Of a DNA stretch of 64,000 nucleotides, positions 24,501 to 30,640 are shown piece by piece. The first letter of the stretch is position 1, and every line of letters begins with the position of its first letter. A model generated the notes under the pieces. The model worked only from the letters and a program-made list of their open reading frames with translations. It did no database searches and had not been told where the DNA came from. Made by a program: the position numbers and the translations under genes. Source of the DNA: Morinoia aosen (taxonomy: Eukaryota > Arthropoda > Malacostraca > Amphipoda > Talitridae); contig CM059563.1 of assembly GCA_030386875.1 (NCBI GenBank), positions 12,108,001-12,172,000 of the forward strand, read 5' to 3'.

Positions 24501-27500
24501 TCTTCCATGTCTTATGCACACGCTCAGTAGAAATTAAATTTTTTCCATATCATAACTGCATGTAGATTTAGCATTGAACTTTCATTAATTTTCATTTATC
24601 TCGTATAACAGATGAACAGACACGAATCTCAAATTCTCAATGCATCATTTTTTCGTAACTTAAAAGTAACGAGTAGACTCTTGGTAACGAGGATATTCCT
24701 GCTGCGTTCGAATAACATTCTCATAATCTCATGATACTTAATTGCGCATACGCATCGGTGAGTTAAGATACTCTGTGGCCTCCTCACACAGAAAAGGCTT
24801 GAAATGATAGTCTTTGTAGTAGCCACCAACATACTGTATTTTAGCAACAATTAAGCTTCAGAAAGCTTAAAAAACTACTCATGTAGTAAAACCCCGTAAC
24901 GCGAGTTTTTTCCCCAGAGTTGTGAAGCTCTGGTGAACTATTTGGAGATGTTCTAATTCAACGAGTTGTTCCTGCAGGGTCGCCCTACACCAACTCAATC
25001 AGCTCTGCCATTCTCAAGCTGAAAGAGACAGGCGTGCTGCACAATCTCAAAACTCGGTGGTGGAAAGAACGCAAGGGCGGGGGCAGATGTAAGGTGAGTG
25101 AGCTCTTGTGTGTCTTAAACGGACGTTGCTGCAACGTACGCTTTGGGATACGGACAATGAGCACAAATTGAAAAGCAGCAGTAAAAAATATCACAATTTT
25201 CTATTATTCCAATCTCTTTGCTCACGTTAGGATTCCAATGAAACATTTCATGTTTCAAATGAAGTTGCTCATGAGGAATCGCATAATTATTAAAGTGGAA
25301 ATTGTGAATACTGCCAGAAGTTCTACAATTGAATTCCTCAGAAAATTGAGTTCCTCAGAACAAAATACCTTGAAACATCCCTTACTGAACAAAATGAATG
25401 TACACGTAAGAACTAAAACATTAACCTCAGTGATACTCTCTCACCCGATAAATAAGCAAGAAATGCAATTGAACATAAATTGAAGACATTCATTAATGCA
25501 TTCCAGCCTATCTTTACTAAGCCATCTTCAAATTATTGATAGAGCTGCAGACCTCATCCTGCTTCCTTACTAGGAATTAGATCAACCGTCTTTGTTTTTT
25601 GCAGCCATTTTCATACACCTACTACAAGCAAACTTGTAGGCCTTCTATGATACAAGTTATGTCTATGACATCCGAAATTTTTGTAGAAAGCACACAGAAA
25701 CCACAGCCTGTTAATCTTTAGTTATAATTGGCATCCGTTAACATCGTAAAGTATTGACGTCACGCACATCGTTGACCACTGGTCATAATATTGAAATGAT
25801 AAAAATCTCATTCTGAATTTTTTGACTGAGAAACCAATGCACTAACCACTACTATACTTACACGTAAGTTAGATTTACCATCGGTGACGAATGAGTTCAG
25901 GTATTTTTTTAAATGAATAAATTTCTTTTGAACCATTTTCCTGAACCTAACACCATTTTCTGAAATATTATATCAATGCTTTAAATTTGAAATGAAACGG
26001 TGAACTTGTGCGAAAAAATATTGTGAGATAATAATATTCTTTTATATTCAAAGCCTTTTCATGAAAATAACAAGCAGGAATAAAGATAATGTGACAAAAT
26101 AGGTCACTTGAATTTACCTAATAACGTACACAATTCGTGGAAACACGAAAGAAAGAAATTACACTCACCATATGTAGCATTACAATTACGCAAACACACT
26201 AGGCAGCAAAACACCAGTACACTTTCCATGGTTTCTTGGCCTCAATACAGTTAGTGCGAATCATGCCTATATTGTAGCCTGCTCTATCAATATAGCTTCG
26301 TTCATGGGAATACGGTAAGTTTTTCAGGTTGGGATGGGCCATACCCCCGGGAGTACTAAGTGTTCAAGTACCACGCAATACGATGTTTTACCGCGATACT
26401 TCTAATATCAGATAAACAGACTGACTCATAAACGACATCCAGGAGAGCGCAGTATGAGCGTCCAATACCTAATTAATGATAGGTTGCGCTATTAAAGGTC
26501 TGAGGAGCGCTTGATAGCGTTCACTCGAAATCTATTTCATTGAAGTAATAAGTTAAATTTGAAAAATGGAGCTTGTTCCGTTTGCTTCCAATTGATCGCC
26601 AACCCTTAAACCACCGTCAATGACCGACTATGCAACTAATCACCGCCCAACGATAACTGCTAGGCGTGTTTCTACACGAAGTGTTCTAGTACCGCGCAAA
26701 GCGTGCGCACCTTCTTAATTTGTCCAATACCATGCGAAGTGAGACAAGTTTTTCTGAAGCGTATCCACCAACGAACGCAACGAGTCAAACACTTATCATA
26801 GTCCTGATACAAATACTAGCCGGAGGTAGCGATTCCTGCTGAGTTCCTAAAGCTCTTGTACTGCAGATGGAAGACTCTTCCGCGTCATCGAGCGGAGCCG
26901 CCGAGCTCGGGCTGGACAACGTGGGCGGCGTCTTCGTTGTCCTTATTGGAGGAATGGTGATGGCTGCTTTCATGGCTGTCTGCGAGTTTATGTGGAACGC
27001 CAGGGAGCTCGCAACTGACGAGAATGTGAGTTTTGTGGATTTAATCTTAAGCTTTCGCCCCGAAGAACGCTCTAATTTTAAACTATCGCTAAACTCAACT
27101 CTGAATCTTAATCGAGTAGATGTGTCTCACGGAAATATATACTCGTAATTTTTAGCGTTTCATCAGGAGCATTGAATCCATATTTTCACTAAACTCAAAT
27201 TTTGATTTATAGCGTTTCATCAGGAGCATTGAATCCATATTTTCACTAAACTCAAATTTTGATTTAAATCTCTGAAGAAACTTTTCGTTTATACTTCAAA
27301 AGTACGTCCAAGTGTTTGTAAAGCAAGGCAGAGTTCACTTTGAAATTTTTCAAAATTTTCGATTGAGACGCTCAGGTTACCCTTTCAAGATAAAAGTATT
27401 ATAACACAAGGTTAGAAACGTGTGATGCTCCGCTACTTCTATGAAGATGCAATGTTCTCTGAATTAGAAGAGGCAATGATCATCAATTTGTTGAAATTTT

Positions 27501-27687
27501 TCGAGCAAATTTTTATATCCTTTTACAGGCGAGCTTCTGCGATGAGCTGAGCAGTGAAATACGATTTATTATGAAGTGTTCTGGGAATACGAAAGCCGTC
27601 CGAAAAAAAGGATCCGTCACTCCTGAAGAGGCTTTCATCACTTACGGATCTTACGGAAGCTCGTACGGCTACATGTCGAGAAAGTGA
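390..27687 (+). CDS. kainate-type ionotropic glutamate receptor (3' part, 18 exons, N-terminus outside window)
   Basis: The protein is a glutamate-gated cation channel subunit of the plasma membrane, probably at synapses. Eighteen exons total 2505 nt, giving 834 residues and a stop with every junction in phase. Seen in order: amino-terminal domain (from [19 protein letters not shown]), S1 with [12 protein letters not shown] and [12 protein letters not shown] (the Arg that binds the glutamate alpha-carboxylate in this family), M1, pore loop with LMQQGSD, M3 with [20 protein letters not shown]2 with [10 protein letters not shown], and M4. GNDRFEG and the S2 sequence resemble kainate rather than AMPA subunits. 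The Q/R position is encoded as Gln (CAG, 16321-16323). The signal peptide and start of the amino-terminal domain are missing to the left. Family assignment is strong; orthology to a particular subunit cannot be settled here. Confidence 0.95.
539..1259 (+). other. intron with fold-back repeat
   Basis: This AT-rich intron begins GTGAGG and ends TTTTGCAG. It contains the fold-back element described separately at about 683-879. No other coding signal was seen. Confidence 0.8.
683..879. repeat. fold-back element (MITE-like, about 197 bp)
   Basis: Two arms of about 90 bp are inverted copies with a short centre. The left arm reads CTGCACTTCTAGTTGATATT and the right arm, reversed, CTGCACTTCTAGTTGATACT. 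Pairing continues through TTCTACTTCAT and TAGTCGG towards the centre, with scattered mismatches. Near-complete pairing over the whole length fits a non-autonomous fold-back transposon. The transposon family was not identified. Confidence 0.75.
1260..1401 (+). CDS. kainate receptor exon b: amino-terminal domain
   Basis: The acceptor is ATTTTGCAG and the donor CTG|GTGAGA; the exon enters in phase 2 and leaves in phase 0. It encodes [19 protein letters not shown] and later [20 protein letters not shown], corresponding to the PLLKEMK...[21 protein letters not shown] stretch of vertebrate kainate subunits. Confidence 0.93.
1910..2077 (+). CDS. kainate receptor exon c: amino-terminal domain
   Basis: The acceptor is CATATTGCAG and the donor ACA|GTAAGG, phase 0 at both ends (56 codons). 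It encodes [20 protein letters not shown], matching the [21 protein letters not shown] region of kainate receptors, and includes a possible N-glycosylation site (NIT). The reading continues without stop past the donor for a short distance, but the splice fits homology. Confidence 0.92.
2078..3271 (+). other. intron, nothing recognised
   Basis: An AT-rich intron between GTAAGG and CCGCGCAG. Both strands contain only short open frames with no recognisable domain. No strong repeat structure was noticed. Confidence 0.75.
3272..3424 (+). CDS. kainate receptor exon d: amino-terminal domain
   Basis: The acceptor is GCTCCGCGCAG and the donor TGG|GTGAGT, phase 0 at both ends (51 codons). It encodes [20 protein letters not shown] and ends [21 protein letters not shown] is diagnostic of kainate receptor amino-terminal domains. 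Confidence 0.94.
3425..5006 (+). other. intron, nothing recognised
   Basis: A 1.6-kb AT-rich intron. Short open frames on both strands show no domain, signal peptide or family resemblance, so I leave them out. Confidence 0.75.
5007..5249 (+). CDS. kainate receptor exon e: Met/Pro/Gly-rich insert exon
   Basis: The acceptor is CCTCTCTACAG and the donor CAG|GTACGT, phase 0 at both ends, 243 nt (81 codons). It encodes a low-complexity segment with 12 methionines plus many Pro, Gly, Ser and Asn (for example [20 protein letters not shown]). It falls between [11 protein letters not shown] and [10 protein letters not shown], which are adjacent in the usual domain. Its length divides by three, so it could be skipped without a frame change. 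It is GC-rich and open like neighbouring exons, so I accept it as coding; whether it is constitutive or a cassette cannot be told. Confidence 0.8.
5250..6043 (+). other. intron, nothing recognised
   Basis: An AT-rich intron. A short run of AGTAATTGAGTAATA-type repeats lies near 5695-5745; otherwise no feature was seen. Confidence 0.75.
6044..6145 (+). CDS. kainate receptor exon f: amino-terminal domain end
   Basis: The acceptor is CCTTGCACAG and the donor AAG|GTATTC, phase 0 at both ends (34 codons). It encodes [20 protein letters not shown], the GLTG.I.F...G.RTDF signature of non-NMDA receptors. Confidence 0.95.
6146..6876 (+). other. intron, nothing recognised
   Basis: An AT-rich intron with no recognisable coding or repeat feature. 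Confidence 0.75.
6877..6990 (+). CDS. kainate receptor exon g: linker to S1
   Basis: The acceptor is TTTTCTCAAG and the donor CTT|GTGAGC, phase 0 at both ends (38 codons). It encodes [15 protein letters not shown] and then [13 protein letters not shown], matching the GTW...GL and NRSLIVTT elements that open the ligand-binding domain. A possible N-glycosylation site (NRT) is present. Confidence 0.92.
7386..7511 (+). CDS. kainate receptor exon h: S1, with GC donor
   Basis: The acceptor is GTGCGGCAG. The exon encodes [14 protein letters not shown] and [20 protein letters not shown], the core of S1, in 42 codons. The 5' splice site is TTCCAG|GCAAGT, the rare GC-AG class. No GT lies close enough to keep both reading frame and homology with the next exon. 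Confidence 0.93.
7965..8045 (+). CDS. kainate receptor exon i: S1
   Basis: The acceptor is GTGTTGCAG and the donor CAC|GTGAGG, 27 codons in phase 0. It encodes [20 protein letters not shown] and then VRDLLDH, matching LVEDGKYGAQD...GQWNGMVRELIDH in kainate receptors. Confidence 0.95.
8046..10580 (+). other. 2.5-kb intron with a piggyBac-type MITE
   Basis: Apart from the MITE at 9505-10100 the intron is AT-rich with only short, unrecognised open frames on both strands. Confidence 0.75.
9505..10100. mobile_element. piggyBac-type MITE (596 bp, TTAA target site)
   Basis: The element is flanked by TTAA on both sides (9501-9504 and 10101-10104). Its left end reads CCCTTTCGAGTCT and its right end, reversed, CCTTTTGAGTCTGCTGGGAC. 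The palindrome GGACATATATGTCC lies just inside the right end and a related GTCCCAGTAGAC lies inside the left part. TTAA duplication with ends starting CCY is the hallmark of piggyBac-like elements. No transposase is recognisable inside, so it is non-autonomous. Confidence 0.75.
10581..10665 (+). CDS. kainate receptor exon j: S1 with ligand-contact Arg
   Basis: The acceptor is GTCCTACAG and the donor CTTG|GTGGGA, entering phase 0 and leaving phase 1. It encodes [20 protein letters not shown] and then FSMPFMNL. The Arg of TYERE corresponds to the conserved glutamate-binding Arg. The usual APL before the Thr is VDF here, similar to the GDL type of some arthropod subunits. Confidence 0.95.
10949..11087 (+). 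CDS. kainate receptor exon k: end of S1 and M1
   Basis: The acceptor (TTACGACCAG) has a weak pyrimidine tract; the donor is GCCAG|GTGAAG. The exon enters in phase 1 and leaves in phase 2. It encodes [20 protein letters not shown], then [20 protein letters not shown], the M1 helix. Confidence 0.94.
12075..12211 (+). pseudogene. pseudoexon: second copy of the pore (M2) exon
   Basis: This 137-bp stretch has an acceptor-like CCCACAG before it and AG|GTACTA after it, and aligns over its whole length with the 138-bp working pore exon at 16209-16346. Shared blocks include GAGTGGGA, TGCATTCAAGACC and TGACGAG, and the protein would read [20 protein letters not shown] then GADIAP. One base is missing near 12120 compared with the working exon, and once frame is restored there is an in-frame TAG at 12129-12131. 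At the Q/R position the copy would encode Cys. It is most simply a dead duplicate exon, once perhaps a mutually exclusive one. Confidence 0.85.
13794..13999. repeat. fold-back element (MITE-like, about 206 bp)
   Basis: Arms of about 75 bp are inverted copies around a centre of about 55 bp. The left arm includes GTCCCACAAAAACCCGAAC and AGTAATGCCATCATAA; the right arm is the reverse complement with few mismatches. The ends are ATATAC and GTATAT. The transposon family was not identified; a Tc1/mariner-type MITE is possible. Confidence 0.8.
16209..16346 (+). CDS. kainate receptor exon l: pore loop (M2)
   Basis: The acceptor is CTACCCTACAG and the donor CCTAA|GTAAGG, phase 2 at both ends. It encodes [21 protein letters not shown] and [20 protein letters not shown]. 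The Q/R site is Gln (CAG at 16321-16323). An unedited Gln predicts a calcium-permeable channel in this family; that inference assumes no RNA editing. Confidence 0.96.
19951..20011. other. GC-rich, cloverleaf-like inverted repeat segment
   Basis: This 61-bp stretch is strongly GC-rich inside an AT-rich intron. It can form a 7-bp closing stem (GGTGTCG with CGACACC), a GCAC-GACG-GTGC hairpin and a GTACC-AGGC-GGTAC hairpin. It lacks a T-arm and a normal anticodon loop, so I do not call it a tRNA. It may be a structured RNA, a tRNA-derived relic or chance. Confidence 0.35.
20998..21159 (+). other. GC-rich island with a 53-codon open frame
   Basis: An open frame starts at ATG ATG and ends TAA, encoding [20 protein letters not shown] and later [20 protein letters not shown]. 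Its base composition resembles the exons around it. No splice sites in a fitting phase and no homology to the receptor were found, so its status is open. Confidence 0.25.
21826..22023 (+). CDS. kainate receptor exon m: M3 and start of S2
   Basis: The acceptor is CACTTGCTAG and the donor TTCAG|GTAACC, phase 2 at both ends. It encodes [20 protein letters not shown], then [19 protein letters not shown] and [19 protein letters not shown] is the gate motif shared by all ionotropic glutamate receptors. Confidence 0.97.
22290..22395 (+). CDS. kainate receptor exon n: S2
   Basis: The acceptor is GAACACGCAG and the donor AAA|GTACGT, entering phase 2 and leaving phase 0. It encodes [20 protein letters not shown] and [12 protein letters not shown], matching SKISTYDKMWAFM and EEGIQRV in kainate subunits. 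Confidence 0.95.
22929..23844 (+). mobile_element. mariner transposon, internally deleted
   Basis: A 916-bp element is flanked by TA on both sides (22927-22928 and 23845-23846). The 29-bp terminal inverted repeats (left TCAGGTAGGAAAGAAAGTAT, right reversed TCAGGTTGGAAATAAAGTAA) differ at 4 positions. Full mariners are about 1.3 kb, so roughly 0.4 kb of the middle is gone, which agrees with the missing part of the transposase. Confidence 0.93.
23100..23594 (+). pseudogene. mariner transposase remnant
   Basis: The N-terminal DNA-binding part is well preserved ([38 protein letters not shown]). In-frame stops interrupt it at 23418-23420 and soon after. The same frame then jumps from KLGHWV directly to HDNVRPHTA and [15 protein letters not shown]. 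Thus the second and third catalytic-Asp regions remain, but the block with the first catalytic Asp is deleted. Frame is lost further on. It cannot make active transposase. Confidence 0.92.
23966..24092 (+). CDS. kainate receptor exon o: S2
   Basis: The acceptor is TGACTTCAG and the donor CCAG|GTGACA, entering phase 0 and leaving phase 1. It encodes [20 protein letters not shown] and then [16 protein letters not shown]. The Glu of FMMES is the conserved glutamate-contact residue of S2. Confidence 0.96.
24978..25093 (+). CDS. kainate receptor exon p: end of S2
   Basis: The acceptor is GTTCCTGCAG and the donor AAG|GTGAGT, entering phase 1 and leaving phase 0. It encodes [20 protein letters not shown], then [16 protein letters not shown]. 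The Cys likely pairs with the RRC cysteine of the previous exon, as in family structures. Confidence 0.95.
25094..26866 (+). other. intron, nothing recognised
   Basis: A 1.8-kb intron. Two short related segments (AGTGTTCAAGTACCACGCAA near 26360 and AGTGTTCTAGTACCGCGCAA near 26680) suggest an old repeat; nothing coding was seen. Confidence 0.7.
26867..27025 (+). CDS. kainate receptor exon q: M4
   Basis: The acceptor is TTGTACTGCAG and the donor AAT|GTGAGT, 53 codons in phase 0. It encodes [20 protein letters not shown] then [18 protein letters not shown], the M4 helix and start of the cytoplasmic tail. Confidence 0.96.
27153..27266. repeat. 57-bp perfect tandem duplication in intron
   Basis: Two adjacent identical 57-bp copies each begin TAGCGTTTCATCAGGAGCAT. 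Perfect identity indicates a recent event or an assembly artefact. Confidence 0.92.
27529..27687 (+). CDS. kainate receptor exon r: C-terminal tail and stop
   Basis: The acceptor is CCTTTTACAG and the exon is read in phase 0 to TGA at 27685-27687. It encodes a short tail: [19 protein letters not shown] at the start and [15 protein letters not shown] at the end. The front resembles the SFC..M..ELR..L.C segment after M4 in kainate subunits. The Tyr/Ser/Gly-rich end is not a clear PDZ ligand. Confidence 0.92.
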   Translation, partial: ASFCDELSSEIRFIMKCSGNTKAVRKKGSVTPEEAFITYGSYGSSYGYMSRK

Positions 27688-28126
27688 CCTTGCTTACGAG
27701 TCGCTCTGTTCGTTAGTTACACGTGTTCTCATGTATATAGCGCCCACAACTCAGAAAATATCCGTTGTAATCCTCTTCAATTCGTTATTTTGCTGAGATC
27801 AAGCTATGAAGAATTTGTAGTGTATCATGAGGTAAAACTGACTCTTTCTTCGTTAAACAAGCTAAATAGTGTAATTGGCACGCTTTCACCAGACAAAATA
27901 TAAACAATATGTTAGGTTACCTCGTCTGCGCTGATAAACAGCCAACCAAATTTTACTTAAAAATTGTCACACATTCGAATTTTGTTCAATATAGCTAGCG
28001 AAAACCTGAACCCAGATGAACGTGTGATAGTATGGTCTATGTATTGTGAGTCTTAGCTAGTTTATAGTCGTCCAGAGGGTGAGTAGAACTGTAATCAATC
28101 GATGTGTTGTGTTTATTGGCCAGGAT

Positions 28127-28132
28127 AATAAA
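28127..28132 (+). terminator. poly(A) signal of the receptor gene
   Basis: AATAAA lies 440 bp after the stop codon, the first perfect hexamer downstream in a fitting position. Confidence 0.6.
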
Positions 28133-30518
28133 GATTTATTATATAATACACAGGAATTACTTACTCTGAAAGAAAATACGAACTTATAATGCTTTCAGTG
28201 ACCGTTAGACAGAAATTATTTCGTGCAAGTTTACTCATCGAACAAAGATCCTGTCCACTTTTTATGAAACATTCTAGTGCATGTGTTGACTTTTTGTTCG
28301 TGATGCTCGACGTTCGAAAACGTGTCCTGGCTTCTTTGTGCATGATGTCGACATTCAAGTTCATGTTCTCGTATCTTTGTAATACGTGATATAAGAAATT
28401 ATAGTGCTTGATCAGACAACTGTGTTCGTGGTGTAGTGATTTTTATTTGTAGTGCTGTATTTACAACGTTCTATGCTTTACAATCGTTGATCGATTATGG
28501 TGTCGTTTCGAAAGTGTCAGTGGAAGCTGAGCCGTTCAGCAGCAGAAATTGTCAAACTGCAATGAGGTTTTTTTGAACTTGGGAGTAACAGTGCAATGAA
28601 AATTAAAACTGCATCCTATAAATGCTGAAATTTACTCTCTTATTCGCTTACAAATCACGATGAGTATGAGTGTTATAATTATCATAAGCCCCAGCACCGT
28701 CGAAATGAAACGTGGCTTGTCACAAAACTTCGACGAAGGCGGTTATCATTCAGTAACCTTAATACGTTAAGTTTTACGCAAATCTGTTAGAAATTAGAGA
28801 CAGTGATAATTCATTAATATAGCTGTCAGGGAGTTTGAAATTTCTGTGTTAGAATGAGTGAGAAAATGTGTGTAAATAGCAGCAACTTTCGTCTGTAACG
28901 AATTGTCCGTAAATGTTACTGATTTTGTGCTGAGGAAATAAGTATCGTGTTTCCCTGTGTTATTTGGATGGCACAGCATGTTCCACTCCTCTATTTTATT
29001 CTCATGTTGCGCTAAGAAGAAATTGTTCACTCTATACTGAGATCAACTTATTAACCTTCAAATAAATGACCCTCACATGTCTGCAGTAAGATTCAAAACG
29101 ATGTGATTTTGTCTTAATGTCGTATTAAATCATTAGATAAAAACAATAAAACGACGGTAAATTCACCCATTTTTTTGCTCCTGTACGCTAAGTTTTAGAC
29201 GATAAAATACCTTACGGTATAAATACCAGAAAATTAACGTTTTTGTTTGCACTTCTTCCCTTGCATGATTTTGAAACTACGAGCAGCAGCTGCAGTCATC
29301 GGCTCCCAAAATGCAGGATATGTCGAAGTGCGGCAGATAACGCAGCTGTTCTTTTTTGTTCGCACCAGAATTTTTGTGTTATACTCTATCATAAACTTTG
29401 CAACAAATTTATTTGGCTCGGGAATAGCTTTCCCTTCTTTCAATTTTGCTGTTTTTATTCACAAAGTGTGGTGACACATCTTGTGCATAGATTGCCTCTT
29501 CAATTAATTTCATAGAAATATCACCTTCCTTTCTTGGAAACATTTTTGCAGTGGTTAGAGAAACTGGAACTAAGTCCTAATATGCGTATCTATACACCTA
29601 CAGTGCAGGCTGGTTAAATGTAGACTAAATTTTTTATTAAAATTGAATAAACTTTACATTTCTGATCATTTATGTGTTAGATGTTCGAGACAATGTCATT
29701 CATTCTCAAATTGGGAATACATAATGATAGTCTGGCAATAATAATATTTTTCCATGGACGGAAATAAAATTTAAAATTCAAGGGATTCCAATTATTCTCG
29801 AGTGGATTCTCAAAACTCTTAAAACTCAGGCGTATTAATTAATATAGTTAATACAGCAGAATCATTGTTGCCAATTGAAACTTGATACAACCCGACGGTC
29901 TAGGCACAAGCGTGGCCTGATTGAATTACACCCCTTTAAAATTAACGCAATCAGAAAATTAATTTCTTCCTCATTCATCGAAACAGGCGGACGTTGAAAC
30001 TTATTCTACTGAGAGAAATTGTATTTTAGCAGAGTACGTACTGAATCATTTCGTTAATACCTCTTCTTACAAAGCAGAAATCAGTTTTTAGGAAGGGAGA
30101 TGTTTTTGCTTTAAATTCATTCGGTTTAGTAGTTCTTCATGGGTAAAAAGAAACAAAAAACAACATTTCACCAATGAAGGTATTGATGAACTCTGAAATA
30201 GAGTTGCCGACGCTGTCATTTCGGTGTTGTAGCCGGACGACGAGAAGGACGAAGCTAAGGAGGCAGAGCTCGGGGAAAAGAGCTAAGGAGGCTGCGATTT
30301 TCCCCGTTGGGTATAAGGGAAAGCTCAAGCACATTACCCCACTCTACCCAGGTGTCGGAAATGGGTACCGGCTTTACGGGGTACCGTCATGGTGTCCTAT
30401 ATATAGTGTTAGTTATAAGACATTTGAAAAACCAATGCTTAACGCGCGCGCGCGCGTGCGCGCGCGCGCGTGTTAAGATCATTTGTATCAGGCTTGATTG
30501 GAAATAAAGCATCCCAAA
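28133..30518. other. intergenic DNA, no supported gene
   Basis: AT-rich DNA with short open frames on both strands. A stretch at 29285-29360 has a GC-richer open frame reading AAAAVIGSQNAGYVEVRQIT; it faintly recalls receptor ligand-binding domains but is not convincing. Confidence 0.6.
30438..30477. repeat. (CG)n microsatellite inside a palindrome
   Basis: A 28-bp run of CG repeats broken by one T is bounded by CTTAAC on the left and GTTAAG on the right, forming an almost perfect 40-bp palindrome. Alternating CG can adopt Z-DNA or cruciform structure. Confidence 0.9.
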
Positions 30519-30542
30519 GATGCCGATGTTTGTTTATGTTTG

Positions 30543-30634
30543 TTTGTGGTGATGGCGGCAGAGCTCACCCTGGCACGCTTGTTTGCCTGCTGCGAGTTCT
30601 CATGGAAGGCCAGGAAGCTTGCTACTAGGAGGGA
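30543..30634 (+). pseudogene. relic of a glutamate receptor M4 exon
   Basis: The reading FVVMAAELTLARLFACCEFS continues WKARKLAT and ends at a donor-like GA|GTAAGT. It aligns without gaps with [20 protein letters not shown] and WNARELAT of the working M4 exon, 14 of 29 residues identical. It lies 2.9 kb downstream of the receptor stop codon. No clear acceptor precedes it, the exit phase differs from the working exon (2 rather than 0), and charged residues interrupt the helix. It may be what is left of a tandem second receptor gene or a spare exon. Confidence 0.7.
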
Positions 30635-30640
30635 GTAAGT

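Noticed and set aside
30174-30476. 100-codon open frame ending in an Arg/Ala repeat
   Set aside because: The end is a translation of the (CG)n microsatellite, and the front part shows no recognised family.
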